A DNA stretch of 64,000 nucleotides. Origin: Flavobacterium sp. Leaf82 (GTDB lineage: Bacteria; Bacteroidota; Bacteroidia; Flavobacteriales; Flavobacteriaceae). Of this stretch, positions 25,501 through 33,545 are shown in pieces. Made by a program: the position numbers and the translations under genes. Each line of letters begins with the position of its first letter. Position 1 is the stretch's first letter. The notes under the pieces were generated by a model that searched no databases, was not told the origin of the DNA, and was given only the letters and a program-made list of their open reading frames with translations. Location of the stretch: NCBI RefSeq assembly GCF_001422725.1, contig NZ_LMMA01000006.1:1-64000 (forward strand), read 5' to 3'.

Positions 25501-26796
25501 GGGTAAAAATTCAACATTAAACTTGCTAACTTCTACTTTTAGGCTCTCATTATATCGCAACAGTTGGTTGCAGGTTCCTTTTACGGTATTTACCCCTAAA
25601 GATTCTAAAACCTTTAAGGTTATTTTTATTGGGCTCGTATCATTGGGCGATGTGTAGGCCTCAACTTGATATTCATCAGGGTTTTTGAAGGTAAAAATAC
25701 CTAGTGCCCCCGTTTTTGTCTCTACTTTAATTAGATTAGATTCACTGCTAATCTGGCTATTAAAAATTACTACATTCTTACAAGTTACTCTCCAACTGGC
25801 AATTGGAGACGTTTCATAAACCGGATTTAATGATGCTGGATTAAGTATTTTTTGTTTTTCTACTAATGAACTTGCTTTAAATTTTAAAGTTAAAGGAATC
25901 GGTGTGTTTTTTAACAGGGTGCTACCTGGTGTCGTAATTCCTTCGACATGGTCTTTTATATATTCAATAAGTATGGCACAATCTTTATATCCGGGACGGT
26001 TTGCATAAGCTTCAATTCGATACACACCTTCGTCCAGATCTTTAAAAAGCTTATCTAATGTAAATACAATGTTGGCTCCAATACCTACAAAAGTTTTCAC
26101 TTTATCTTTTACTTCATCGCCTTTAAACAATGCCCAAGTTATTTTTGTTGGATCTCCTTTGTAGATTGCTTTTAATTGAAGTTTAGCTTCTGCAACTGGC
26201 ATTGTCAAAGGCCAAATATTTGTATTTTTTGCTTTTTCTATAAAATAATATTTCCCTGTTGGTTTTTCTGCAACCGGAACAATAATGTTGATTTCAGACA
26301 CCGAATCTTCTTTAGTAGGATCTGCGGTTTCCCACTGGGCAGAAGTATTTTCGACGGTAAAAGAATCTGCTTCTTTTACATCAATTGTGTTTACTGCTTT
26401 TTTTTGTCCGGTCGTTGCAAATTCAATATTACCGGGTGTACCATAGCCTGGGCAGGTGCCTTTAGATATATCGAGCAGTACTTTCATACTTTTATCAAAA
26501 TCTACATTTTTATAAAAGTCTTTATATTTAATGTTGCATTTTGCTTTGCATGGCATTGGTTTTTTACTTTTATCCGGCAGGTAACAATCACCAAAACCCT
26601 CACCGTTATTAAAGCTTTCTGCTGTATCATCAAGGTTGGTAGCAATGGGCTGTTCCTGAGCAAAATACTTGTTTGCTTCTAATTTTTTAATCTGACTTTT
26701 AACGGCTAATGGCACTGCAGTAGCCTTGCTATTATTTTTAACAGAATTAGAGCAAAAGCATTTAGCCCCTTCTACTATTATTTCTCCTTTTGCCAT
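22579..26796 (-). CDS. PAAR-like T6SS effector with GH19-like and cysteine hydrolase domains
   Basis: A 1405-residue protein with no signal peptide. Residues ~1-150 are a PAAR-like DUF4280 domain (MAKGEIIVEGAKCFCSNS, GFGDC, KPMPCKAKC) that would cap a VgrG spike. Residues ~160-900 are Ig/beta-sandwich-like segments. Residues ~960-1200 resemble a GH19 chitinase/lysozyme: MTSVETGFF, YFYKGRGILQLTGDGRNPV, GGFVWN. Residues ~1220-1380 match TIGR02594/CHAP-type cysteine peptidoglycan hydrolases: AISQIGTKEISGKGSNPEV, WCAAFVNYCL (Cys nucleophile) and GHVSIVIG (His). It would degrade both glycan and peptide parts of a rival's wall. An adaptor-like gene lies 1 bp upstream and three candidate immunity genes downstream. 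Confidence 0.82.
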   Translation of the reverse strand: MAKGEIIVEGAKCFCSNSVKNNSKATAVPLAVKSQIKKLEANKYFAQEQPIATNLDDTAESFNNGEGFGDCYLPDKSKKPMPCKAKCNIKYKDFYKNVDFDKSMKVLLDISKGTCPGYGTPGNIEFATTGQKKAVNTIDVKEADSFTVENTSAQWETADPTKEDSVSEINIIVPVAEKPTGKYYFIEKAKNTNIWPLTMPVAEAKLQLKAIYKGDPTKITWALFKGDEVKDKVKTFVGIGANIVFTLDKLFKDLDEGVYRIEAYANRPGYKDCAILIEYIKDHVEGITTPGSTLLKNTPIPLTLKFKASSLVEKQKILNPASLNPVYETSPIASWRVTCKNVVIFNSQISSESNLIKVETKTGALGIFTFKNPDEYQVEAYTSPNDTSPIKITLKVLESLGVNTVKGTCNQLLRYNESLKVEVSKFNVEFLPTNNTKMQWYLQKDGIRLTAFENAAISKEKSINKPINQILYYDAHGGNNYFGKYAIEGYGKPTNRPLFNASDSFFFEVIRNSIDKVTLPKSIPKGAKVKIETAARIMPLIGGEKINLELPNGVVDNHDGTITFNSEGEFEIAAYLTGEQTLDTRVKTKIKVATPELKRALWSYGTGYKRTETGYKEETHAFVEIVGLENQSITIKVWVRGARESFYLEPATYMLEEKKITLNDKGIGSFKIITDEKYKDKIKKAVPATTEVPNPNISLIFTVEMPTGSQGAIALSGDMAIKNGKPVVGTKFIEVLDSNEELAVTNEKKINPIFFTTEDGKGVQQTLTHQAKTHKIWVHTVNMQEEELRVDVMNLVHSDCMEEKNGIITALQSIQEYKKKVGIDGLLELPFTAEEKYLTDAEVNPVRFSVQVSRKVKDPNDDKKEVYIFEGDQLAVMSHTNASFVRSPDMKTIGIKATKQDKTSFTKEEKIALRKQLICFKNTALIVEKSILTEEAIDNCTVPVVIDSEMAELVKGKSCYCNKDLTEEDLRALVKTINGRETIWGGENCNIDDKSYKSLTFQLNAMFRKYNINECIQKIAFLAMTSVETGFFQTTGEIEGDTNSSQYFYKGRGILQLTGDGRNPVIYSDYQNKIGNAYNIIENPNLVSQKLFLSVDSGGFVWNHIKALKWEPRAKNNKDKDQAEYEAKMKAFEWKRNKFAKGLSKNLNDIALMMKENEEDYFFLICRLLQGYAPTSTSDYPATLHLDRRKENLQKIKTWFKYDKSVCENKFVVPLILKDPTLNYVNVAISQIGTKEISGKGSNPEVEKYFTEIGYVDKNGKLIYTDDTSWCAAFVNYCLKIGNPEIPRKNALNAVSFSYSDYEEVTTPFYGSFMVRADNGTFYKSGSQGHVSIVIGIKNDAYAQLGGNQSKPGEDEGLYVNVVLRKKASNVKYFHPIGVVKIPLSEPLVEPSEKEVGKDTSKSDR

Positions 26797-26797
26797 A

Positions 26798-27589
26798 TTA
26801 TTTAGAATTAATTTCTCTCTTTATATTTAAAAATGTTTCTTCTTTATACTGAAATAAAGTATCTGTTTGAATTTCAAAAAGAGCACTTTTGTATTTTATC
26901 TTTTTATGTGACGCATCTAAAGCTGTAATTACTTCTAGGTTTGTTACATACTCCTTTTGATTGTCTTTATTGTTTGTGATAAAATTTATCATTTCGGTAC
27001 ATTTTTCATTTAAGACTTCCTGAGATTCAAAACACAATAATGATTCGCCGGCATCTGATATAACAAATTTTGTTTTTCCAACACATTCTAAATTTCCAAT
27101 AGATTTTATATTCCAATCAATTGCTGTATTACTGGATTGCTCCTCATCTACTTCCGGATTAAAAAAAATCAAGTTCCAAAAAGGCTCTTTAAACTTATTT
27201 TTGGTAAACGTTTTTTCATCATATACATTTAGATTAAATCTTTCTAATATGTCTTGAGCATTTTTATTGCCGTCATATTCTTCCATTAGAATAGCAGTGT
27301 TTTCTTCCCATCTTTCAAGCCATTCTTTGTATTCTACCAGCTTAACAAATTTTCCCTGAGTTGTTGTCTGAATTTTAATTGGATAGGTAAGCTGTTCTAA
27401 ATTTTCCAGAAAGGTTAGATACGTATTTTCATGACCCGGATTATTAATAACTTTTGTCTTGCTAATTTCGTATGTATTAAAAGTTGATTTTTTTTCTAAA
27501 GCAAGAAATTCAACATTAAAAGAAGTTTGAATTTCTTTTGCAATATCATTAACTATTGTGTTTATTTTATGTGTTATTTCAAAAGTCAT
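26798..27589 (-). CDS. Hypothetical protein, candidate effector adaptor
   Basis: The 263-residue soluble protein has no signal peptide. It starts MTFEITHKINTIVNDIAKEI and has a mixed alpha/beta make-up with no recognised motif. Its stop lies 1 bp before the start of the 1405-residue PAAR-like effector, so the two must be cotranslated. Genes in this position often encode loading adaptors or chaperones for PAAR/VgrG effectors, and a cytoplasmic location fits that. No DUF1795/DUF4123/DUF2169 signature was seen, so it would be a new adaptor type if the idea holds. Confidence 0.6.
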   Translation of the reverse strand: MTFEITHKINTIVNDIAKEIQTSFNVEFLALEKKSTFNTYEISKTKVINNPGHENTYLTFLENLEQLTYPIKIQTTTQGKFVKLVEYKEWLERWEENTAILMEEYDGNKNAQDILERFNLNVYDEKTFTKNKFKEPFWNLIFFNPEVDEEQSSNTAIDWNIKSIGNLECVGKTKFVISDAGESLLCFESQEVLNEKCTEMINFITNNKDNQKEYVTNLEVITALDASHKKIKYKSALFEIQTDTLFQYKEETFLNIKREINSK

Positions 27590-27639
27590 TTCTTATGAGT
27601 TGTTTTCTTGAGTAAATATTTCTAATCGGGCAATAATCA

Positions 27640-27695
27640 AATCTTCATTCTAACCTAAATTATCCTTTTCATTTTTTAATGTTCTCTGTTTCATC
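27640..27695 (-). repeat. Duplicated 3' end of the 28511-28978 lipoprotein gene
   Basis: About 55 bp match 28484-28540: the shared blocks are TCTTCATTCTAA, CTAAATTATCCTT and TTCTCTGTTTCATC. On the minus strand it encodes DETENIKK and stop, against DETENNKK in the intact gene. The rest of this intergenic stretch (27590-27794) shows nothing else. Confidence 0.7.
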
Positions 27696-27794
27696 ATTCT
27701 GTTTTTGTTTTACTTGTATATAAGTTAAAAATATCTTTGGCTATAAAATCTAATATCACAATTAGCAATTGAACAAAAAAACATTTAAAAATTA

Positions 27795-28322
27795 TTAACC
27801 CATAATATAATTTTTTCTAAAAAAAAGAAATGTCGCAATTATCGTTACCAGAATAAATATACCTACATCAACTAAATGACTAATAACAAAATACCCGAAA
27901 TAAAGACTTAATAAATTGAAGAGATTATTTAAATTAAATAAAGCAGATTCTTCAAATAATGTTTCAATAGTAAATAGAAAATATCCAAAAACAATTGTCA
28001 ATGCCACTAAAAGAAACATTTTCTTTATGCTTATCTTTAGATGCAATTTCAAATAAATTAGACAGATACAATAAAATACAGACACAAAAAAGATCGTAAT
28101 AACATACCTAATTAAACAGGGAGTCAAAAAACTTGTAGCATATTCAAAATTTAGAATTTTATAATAATAAAATATTTTATTACTTTCTTCTAAATCATCA
28201 GCCAAACAATCTGTTACATGCAATTTGTCATAAAATAAGATTAGAGTTAAAAAATTAGACAATAACAATAAAAAAGAAAATTGAAAAACACTTCTTGTTT
28301 TTTTACTTACAAACGCTCTCAT
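27795..28322 (-). CDS. Four-helix membrane protein, candidate immunity protein
   Basis: The 175-residue protein has about four transmembrane segments, begins MRAFVSKKTRSVFQFSFLLL and ends FLFFRKNYIMG. Its ATG overlaps the stop of an upstream toxin-like tail (ATGA). A second, frameshifted copy of its 5' end and of the tail's last codons lies at 29857-30008. Membrane topology plus the coupled toxin tail suggest immunity to a membrane-active or periplasmic toxin. No family recognised. Confidence 0.65.
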   Translation of the reverse strand: MRAFVSKKTRSVFQFSFLLLLSNFLTLILFYDKLHVTDCLADDLEESNKIFYYYKILNFEYATSFLTPCLIRYVITIFFVSVFYCICLIYLKLHLKISIKKMFLLVALTIVFGYFLFTIETLFEESALFNLNNLFNLLSLYFGYFVISHLVDVGIFILVTIIATFLFFRKNYIMG

Positions 28323-28480
28323 AGTTTAAATTTGAAATTAGGTTTATAAATATAAATTTTTGAGTATCTATAAAAATCTTCTCCCCTACCACTGTCTTTT
28401 CTATAATCTCTATATGATTCATTATTAATATATCTAAAATTTTCTCTTTGATTATAAATACCCCAAAGGCTGATCCCACT
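28319..28480 (-). pseudogene. Toxin-like C-terminal fragment
   Basis: A start-less minus-strand frame reads SGISLWGIYNQRENFRYINN, then ESYRDYRKDSGRGEDFYRYS and ends KPNFKFKL. It is rich in Arg, Tyr and Asp, as nuclease-type toxin tails often are. The stop overlaps the next ATG (ATGA). At about 28481 it joins a block shared with 27640-27695, marking a recombination boundary. Confidence 0.55.
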
Positions 28481-28510
28481 AAATCTTCATTCTAAACTAA
28501 ATTATCCTTC

Positions 28511-28978
28511 TCATTTTTTATTGTTCTCTGTTTCATCCAAAACGATTTTATTATTTTTATATAGAACATAATTTGTACTTTGACTATCATGATATATCAT
28601 TGCAAATAAATATTCATCCATATTATAAAATAAAGGATTATCCCAATCACGAATTCCTCCTTCTTCAAAATTTGATGTATTATTTCCTACAAAAGAAGAA
28701 TATCTTACATTCGATGCAGGTGTGTAGAAACAACATCTATACTCTTCATACTTTTGAATTGTATCATTTTTTAAAGTTGTTTTATAGAAATCTTTAATTT
28801 TTAGCATCGCTTCCTCGATTGAATATGATTCATAGTCATACACTTCAAAGTACTCAACTTTAGATTTTGAACCTGTGATAATTTCTACGTTAGGTATTTC
28901 TTTTATTTCCATTTTATTTTTTCTATTTGAACACGAAATGATGAAAAACAAAAAAATAAAAACAATTATTTTCTTCAT
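28511..28978 (-). CDS. Small lipoprotein, candidate immunity protein
   Basis: The 155-residue protein has a lipoprotein signal (MKKIIVFIFLFFIISCSN, Cys16). The mature part includes YEEYRCCFYTPASNVRYSSF and ends VLDETENNKK. No family recognised. A toxin-like tail fragment ends about 65 bp upstream, and a copy of its own last 8 codons lies at 27669-27695. The context and periplasmic location suggest an immunity lipoprotein. Confidence 0.6.
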   Translation of the reverse strand: MKKIIVFIFLFFIISCSNRKNKMEIKEIPNVEIITGSKSKVEYFEVYDYESYSIEEAMLKIKDFYKTTLKNDTIQKYEEYRCCFYTPASNVRYSSFVGNNTSNFEEGGIRDWDNPLFYNMDEYLFAMIYHDSQSTNYVLYKNNKIVLDETENNKK

Positions 28979-29042
28979 ATTTATAGTTTTCTGTTATTTA
29001 TGTGAATAACATAGTTTTTAGTTTTAAATGGTTATCATATTC

Positions 29043-29122
29043 TTAATACTTCTTTTTGTTTCTTTCTCCTAAATCAGTATGTTCTCGAATTAATAATGAC
29101 TTGTTTTGATGTTCATAGATCT
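29043..29122 (-). pseudogene. Toxin-like C-terminal fragment
   Basis: A start-less minus-strand frame reads FLKIYEHQNKSLLIREHTDL, then GERNKKKY and stop. It begins at or just inside the end of the 29123-29644 gene and ends 65 bp before the lipoprotein start. Protein-like, unassigned. Confidence 0.45.
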
Positions 29123-29644
29123 TTAGAAAATTTTCTTATACCGATTTGTTTTTAAAGGAAGTTTTGATTCAAATATTTTTTTCTTTATTACTTTTCCCTT
29201 CTTATCAACTTTCAAGCATACATAAATGTAACCATTACCAATTGTTGAATATGAAAAACTATTTATTTCGATTATTATACTTGTATAATTTAATTTCTTT
29301 GATGCTATAATCTTGGTCGGGATGACATTTGTAAAATCTTTGATGACAATATTTTTAACATCATAATTATTTATTTCTATTATTGGATTTTGCGAAAAAT
29401 TTAATCTATCAGTTAACTTTTTTGTTATTGATTTTTTATTACATTCTGAAGTAATTACATTTTCAGTTTTTAGATAAAAATTGATTTCATTGTTATACAT
29501 ATTCTCATGAATATGATAAACACTTGTAGAATCATTAATTGGTATTCTACATGATTCTATTTTTTTTTGAATAAAGTCAGATGTATTATTCTGCGCAATT
29601 ACCATGTTAAAAAAAAGACAGAAAAAAATTGTTGCTATTCTCAT
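29123..29644 (-). CDS. Secreted hypothetical protein, candidate immunity protein
   Basis: The 173-residue protein has a Sec signal peptide (MRIATIFFCLFFNMVIAQ). The mature part is beta-rich and ends with a basic stretch (KLPLKTNRYKKIF). Its ATG overlaps the stop of an upstream coding fragment (ATGA), the same coupled arrangement seen elsewhere in this island. No recognised family. Periplasmic immunity is inferred from the junction only. Confidence 0.6.
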   Translation of the reverse strand: MRIATIFFCLFFNMVIAQNNTSDFIQKKIESCRIPINDSTSVYHIHENMYNNEINFYLKTENVITSECNKKSITKKLTDRLNFSQNPIIEINNYDVKNIVIKDFTNVIPTKIIASKKLNYTSIIIEINSFSYSTIGNGYIYVCLKVDKKGKVIKKKIFESKLPLKTNRYKKIF

Positions 29645-29857
29645 AAATTACCTGTTGAGCTATTTTTAAAACTAAATGAAGTTGATTTATAGATAATGGT
29701 TGTACCAAAATCTCCTTTGAACACAGAAACTGATTCAAATTTTGATTGATCAAGGATATTTGAGTTCGACCAATTTTTAAAAGCATTTTTTTTTATGATC
29801 AGGATGTATAAATAGCCATTCTTTCCAATTTTCATTAGTACAAATATCCGCTCCTTG
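29641..29857 (-). pseudogene. Frameshifted C-terminal toxin-like fragment
   Basis: One minus-strand frame reads GWQGADICTNENWKEWLFIH and PDHKK up to a run of eight or nine A. A neighbouring frame then continues NAFKNWSNSNILDQSKFESV and ends FKNSSTGNL with a stop overlapping the next ATG. The two halves join into one plausible ~70-residue protein tail if the A run slipped. No start and no family. Confidence 0.5.
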
Positions 29858-30008
29858 CCAACCAATCTGTTACATGCAATCTATCATAAAGTAAGAGTAG
29901 AGTTAAAAAATTAGACAATAACAATAAAAAAGAAAACTGAAAAAACACTTCTTGTTTTTTTAGTTACAAACGTTCTCATGATTTAAATTTGAAATTAGTT
30001 TTATAAAA
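29857..30008 (-). pseudogene. Duplicated, frameshifted 5' end of the 27795-28322 gene
   Basis: About 150 bp match 28202-28350 at roughly nine bases in ten. The ATG (29977-29979) opens MRTFVTKKTRSVF, the match to MRAFVSKKTRSVF, but an extra A then shifts the frame and it stops. The preceding toxin-tail codons (NFKFK plus stop) are also duplicated. The match ends near 29857, exactly where the next fragment begins. Confidence 0.8.
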
Positions 30009-30026
30009 ACATTCATAGTAAAAAGT

Positions 30027-30677
30027 TTAATTGTCAGAATTATTTCTTATCGAATCAACGTAAGTCCTATTATATTTTGATAATTCAAAAGTTTTATTTT
30101 TAAATTTTATTGTTTTTTTATATTGTTTCCAACCCCAGGACTCAACATTTATGCTATCTACATAAAAGTCATTAGCCTTAAATGAAACATATGTTTTTGT
30201 ATAAAAACCACTATTTCCTGTAAGATCTTTAAATATAATAAAGCCACTTTTATTAATTTTTATTTCTTCGTAATAAACCGGGGTATTACATTTTAAAACG
30301 TTTTTGTAAATTTTAAAAATTTTACTCTTCTTATTTATGGTTTTGCTTATCAAAAGTATAGGGAAATCAAATTCTGAATTCTTAGGAAAACAATCGTCTT
30401 TACTATTTTCATAATAAGGTTTTAAAACAGCAATTGTATCTATTGTTTTATTATCGTCAAAGTCAAGACTTAAGGGTTCATCCTGGTAATAGTTAGAAAA
30501 TGTAATTCCATATCTATCTTTATAACCCTGAATTTGCTCTAAACAATTCTTCTCTACAGAAATGGTTGTAGGTATCTTAATAGTATCCTTTGGAATATCT
30601 TCACCGTTCTTACTACCAATTTTATTACAAGAAATAAAAACCAAAATAATTGTAATTATGCAAAATGGGAATTTCAT
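30027..30677 (-). CDS. Lipoprotein, candidate immunity protein of the adjacent effector
   Basis: The 216-residue protein has a lipoprotein signal (MKFPFCIITIILVFISCNK, Cys17). The mature part includes ITFSNYYQDEPLSLDFDDNK and a beta-rich C-terminus (VESWGWKQYKKTIKFKNKTF). The gene follows the candidate effector at 30683 by 5 bp, so they are cotranscribed. A periplasmic lipoprotein next to a VgrG-linked effector without signal peptide is the usual picture for immunity to a cell-wall or membrane effector. Family not recognised. Confidence 0.65.
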   Translation of the reverse strand: MKFPFCIITIILVFISCNKIGSKNGEDIPKDTIKIPTTISVEKNCLEQIQGYKDRYGITFSNYYQDEPLSLDFDDNKTIDTIAVLKPYYENSKDDCFPKNSEFDFPILLISKTINKKSKIFKIYKNVLKCNTPVYYEEIKINKSGFIIFKDLTGNSGFYTKTYVSFKANDFYVDSINVESWGWKQYKKTIKFKNKTFELSKYNRTYVDSIRNNSDN

Positions 30678-30682
30678 AGTTT

Positions 30683-31702
30683 CTAAATTTTAAATGTTGT
30701 CCAGAATAACGTACCTGATTTAAAACCAGTTGATCTTAAACTCTCATGTACTGCTTTATTGTTTTGTGAAGCTTTTCTCGCTCCAGAAAAAACGCCTTTT
30801 TCATTTGAAATGACCCCATCTGTCACCTCTTTAAGTGTATATTCTTTTGTAGAGAAAATTGAGTTAATTATAGCATTTTTATTAATTTTAGCTCTATTAG
30901 AATCTATAGACCAAAAATTAACAGCTAAATCTAAATGTTCTTTTACAATATTAACACTTCTATATTGCTTAAATTTTGGATGAGATAATTCATCTTTTTT
31001 AGTAAAAAAATCTAATCCATCCCAAAAATATGAACTACTAGTAGGATCGTCATCCCCTTTTAAAACACTAATCATTGCAGCACGGGCAAAACAATGATTT
31101 TTACCATTTGAACTTGTAGGTATCTCTTTTGTTTTATCAGCTTTATCTACCGATGAATAACCTGTTTTAAATAATGCGTTAAATGTTTTTTCATCTCTGT
31201 CATACCTTTTGTTTTTCAATGCGTTATTTACAGTATGTGCAATCCATAAAGCCGTTTCTTTATTTCCCGTAAAAGAAGCTTCATGGTGGATTAAATATGA
31301 ATTATTTGCGAATTTTTCATGAGTAATATTTACTTCATTTTCTTTCAATAGTTCTGTTCCATTATATGTTACAAAATCGTTGCCTTTTTTATCTTTTTGT
31401 GTAGATTTCCCATCACAAACATAAACGTCATTTACACTTCCCTCAAAATCAGGTTCGTTTATCTTGCCTTCAAAAGTTCCATCTTCATTATAAAAATGAC
31501 CATTTATGTAGATTATTTTTTCTTCCTCTTCTTTTACTACATAATCCGCAAACTTTTTACCACCATCTTTTCCATAAAAAGTGTTCTCTTTTGGAGATTT
31601 AAAATTTAATGCTCCTTTAGACGCATCTTTTGTAATAGACTCCGCTTCTTTATAGGATTTCCCCGCTATGTTACGTATTATATTTCCGCCTTCTCCTGCC
31701 AT
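30683..31702 (-). CDS. Candidate VgrG-linked T6SS effector
   Basis: The 339-residue protein starts MAGEGGNIIRNIAGKSYKEA with no signal peptide. Its start lies 1 bp after the vgrG stop. The middle holds NSYLIHHEASFTGNKETALW, then IAHTVNNALKNKRYD. An acidic residue in HHEA before a helix with a VxNAL motif loosely resembles SleB/CwlJ-type cell-wall hydrolases (EARGE...VxxNR), but I am not sure of the link. A second conserved-looking patch is NHCFARAAMISVLKGDDD. Place and a lipoprotein partner 5 bp downstream point to a periplasm-acting effector. Confidence 0.6.
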   Translation of the reverse strand: MAGEGGNIIRNIAGKSYKEAESITKDASKGALNFKSPKENTFYGKDGGKKFADYVVKEEEEKIIYINGHFYNEDGTFEGKINEPDFEGSVNDVYVCDGKSTQKDKKGNDFVTYNGTELLKENEVNITHEKFANNSYLIHHEASFTGNKETALWIAHTVNNALKNKRYDRDEKTFNALFKTGYSSVDKADKTKEIPTSSNGKNHCFARAAMISVLKGDDDPTSSSYFWDGLDFFTKKDELSHPKFKQYRSVNIVKEHLDLAVNFWSIDSNRAKINKNAIINSIFSTKEYTLKEVTDGVISNEKGVFSGARKASQNNKAVHESLRSTGFKSGTLFWTTFKI

Positions 31703-31703
31703 A

Positions 31704-33545
31704 TTACTGCATTTTTACCTGTTGACCGCTATAAATATTTACCTCTTTGGCACTTTCTACATTAATAGATTCTTTAGTACTTATATAAGAACCAATTTCC
31801 ATATTTTCAGTAATACTTTTAGCTTTAGAATTTCTGCCTACCAGAGCATTCTCAATAATATTACTTGCCGTAAGATTGTAATCTTCACTTGCTATTTCTG
31901 TGATACTATCTCCGGCAATGACATTTATATCTTTTTTTGCGGTCGTCACAATATTTTGTCCTGCCGACATAATTATACTTTCTCCTGCACTAATCGTGAT
32001 GTTTTTTGATGCCGTAACTTCAATATTGCCATTGCCATCCATAAACCACTTGTTGCCAGAAGGGTCTTTGACCAAAATACTCGAATCGCCTTCGTCAAAA
32101 GTTATGGTACTTCCTGTGCGGGTATAAATACTCTTGATGTTGTTTTTTATGCTACCGCCAGTACCTGTTCTACCGTTAAATAAACTACCAATTACAAATG
32201 GTCTGTTGGGATCGTTATAGCGAAAGCCCAGCATAACCTGATCGCCTACTTCGGGGATAAAAACCATACCGCGGTTGGTGCTCACCTCTCCACTAGTTCC
32301 TGCATCTGGTGTCATTACGCGTAACCAAGGTGTACGCTGTTGATTGGCAGCTTGCCATTGCATTTTTACACGTATTCTCCCTTGTCCTCTTGGGTCTTCG
32401 TTATCTATTACTTCAGCTTGTTGCATTTGAGCTACAGGAAAGGCGATGTTGGGTTCTGGCAACTTACGTATTTTAGCCGGAAGCGCTTTAAAACTATTTT
32501 CGTACTCGCCTATATCGCTTGCCTTATGAGTTATTTCAGTGATGATATAGATTCCTACTTCGTTAGTTTCATAATTGATTTTGTTAATATCTTGTCCACT
32601 CTTATATGCCGCTAATTTGTCTTTTACCTGCATGGCATCTATACTAATGCTCATACCTATTCGTAAACTTCTGTTTCGACTGGTTGCGGTTATAAAATTA
32701 GATTCTGCTGCCGCACTTTGCTGACGGCTTTGCAGTATAGTTTGCAAATACATATCGTCACCAGCGGCAATTCGACCATATTCTAACGATGATGTCGTAT
32801 ATAGTTTTTGCGAAGCAGCTATAGCATCAGTACCCAATCTAGGAAATCCCTCTATTTCGTTTCTGGTCTTAGCTTGGTATAGTTTACCTACGTCTTCGTT
32901 ATAACTAAATGCCTCAAACTGAGTGGGAACTGCCTGAACAGAAATATTCAGGTTATAAAGATCTTTGTTATAAATTAATTTTGTATATTCTGTGGTGGTA
33001 ATTGGTTTCCCAAAAAAAAGTTTTTCTCCATCATAATACAACCATTCGTTGTATTGTTTGGCTAAACGCTGTATAAACTGAAAATCAGTTTCGACGTATT
33101 GCGTTTGATATTCTAAAGTGTGACTAAACTCTGGTTTAATGTTGTTTTGTAGTTGTTCGCCTGCTGCTGTTTTTATCACTCCCTCAATGATATCCTGCAA
33201 ATTGGTATCTTCCCAACAATTAAGTTTGAGTCCTGATTCAAGAAGTATGGTTTTAGAGAAACCCGAAATAATAATTTGACTTCCTACATGTCCTAATTCC
33301 TGGGCATATTGAATATTGGTTACTATTCCTAAAAAATTATTATTGTTTTCAAAGGCAATGTGCAAAACTCCTCCCAACCATTTTTGAGCACTTTGCATAG
33401 TGTATGCTCTTGGTTCTTCGATCACAGAATGCGGAACACTAATTTTAAAATGATGATGGTTATTAATGGTTTGGTGTAGCTCGATAGTGGTGAAATGCGA
33501 GATTTCTTTTCTATCAATACCAAATATTATTTTAGGAATGACCAT
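31704..33545 (-). CDS. vgrG: T6SS spike protein VgrG (TssI)
   Basis: The 613-residue protein has the VgrG layout: a gp27-like N-terminal part with TDFQFIQRLAKQYNEWLYYD (about 155-175), a gp5-like OB fold with EDPRGQGRIRVKMQWQ, FIPEVGDQVMLGFRYNDPNR and PFVIGSLFNGRTGTG (about 380-470), and a C-terminal beta-helix needle with repeated N-I-x-I-x-A-G turns (NITISAGESIIMSAGQNI). It forms the membrane-piercing tip and carries effectors. It is the first gene of the effector operon, 1 bp ahead of a candidate effector. Hcp is upstream with its own terminator. Confidence 0.93.
   Translation of the reverse strand: MVIPKIIFGIDRKEISHFTTIELHQTINNHHHFKISVPHSVIEEPRAYTMQSAQKWLGGVLHIAFENNNNFLGIVTNIQYAQELGHVGSQIIISGFSKTILLESGLKLNCWEDTNLQDIIEGVIKTAAGEQLQNNIKPEFSHTLEYQTQYVETDFQFIQRLAKQYNEWLYYDGEKLFFGKPITTTEYTKLIYNKDLYNLNISVQAVPTQFEAFSYNEDVGKLYQAKTRNEIEGFPRLGTDAIAASQKLYTTSSLEYGRIAAGDDMYLQTILQSRQQSAAAESNFITATSRNRSLRIGMSISIDAMQVKDKLAAYKSGQDINKINYETNEVGIYIITEITHKASDIGEYENSFKALPAKIRKLPEPNIAFPVAQMQQAEVIDNEDPRGQGRIRVKMQWQAANQQRTPWLRVMTPDAGTSGEVSTNRGMVFIPEVGDQVMLGFRYNDPNRPFVIGSLFNGRTGTGGSIKNNIKSIYTRTGSTITFDEGDSSILVKDPSGNKWFMDGNGNIEVTASKNITISAGESIIMSAGQNIVTTAKKDINVIAGDSITEIASEDYNLTASNIIENALVGRNSKAKSITENMEIGSYISTKESINVESAKEVNIYSGQQVKMQ

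Noticed and set aside
26176..26682. 168-codon plus-strand frame opposite the PAAR-like effector
   Set aside because: Antisense shadow, rich in Phe and Cys. The minus-strand frame carries the DUF4280 motifs.
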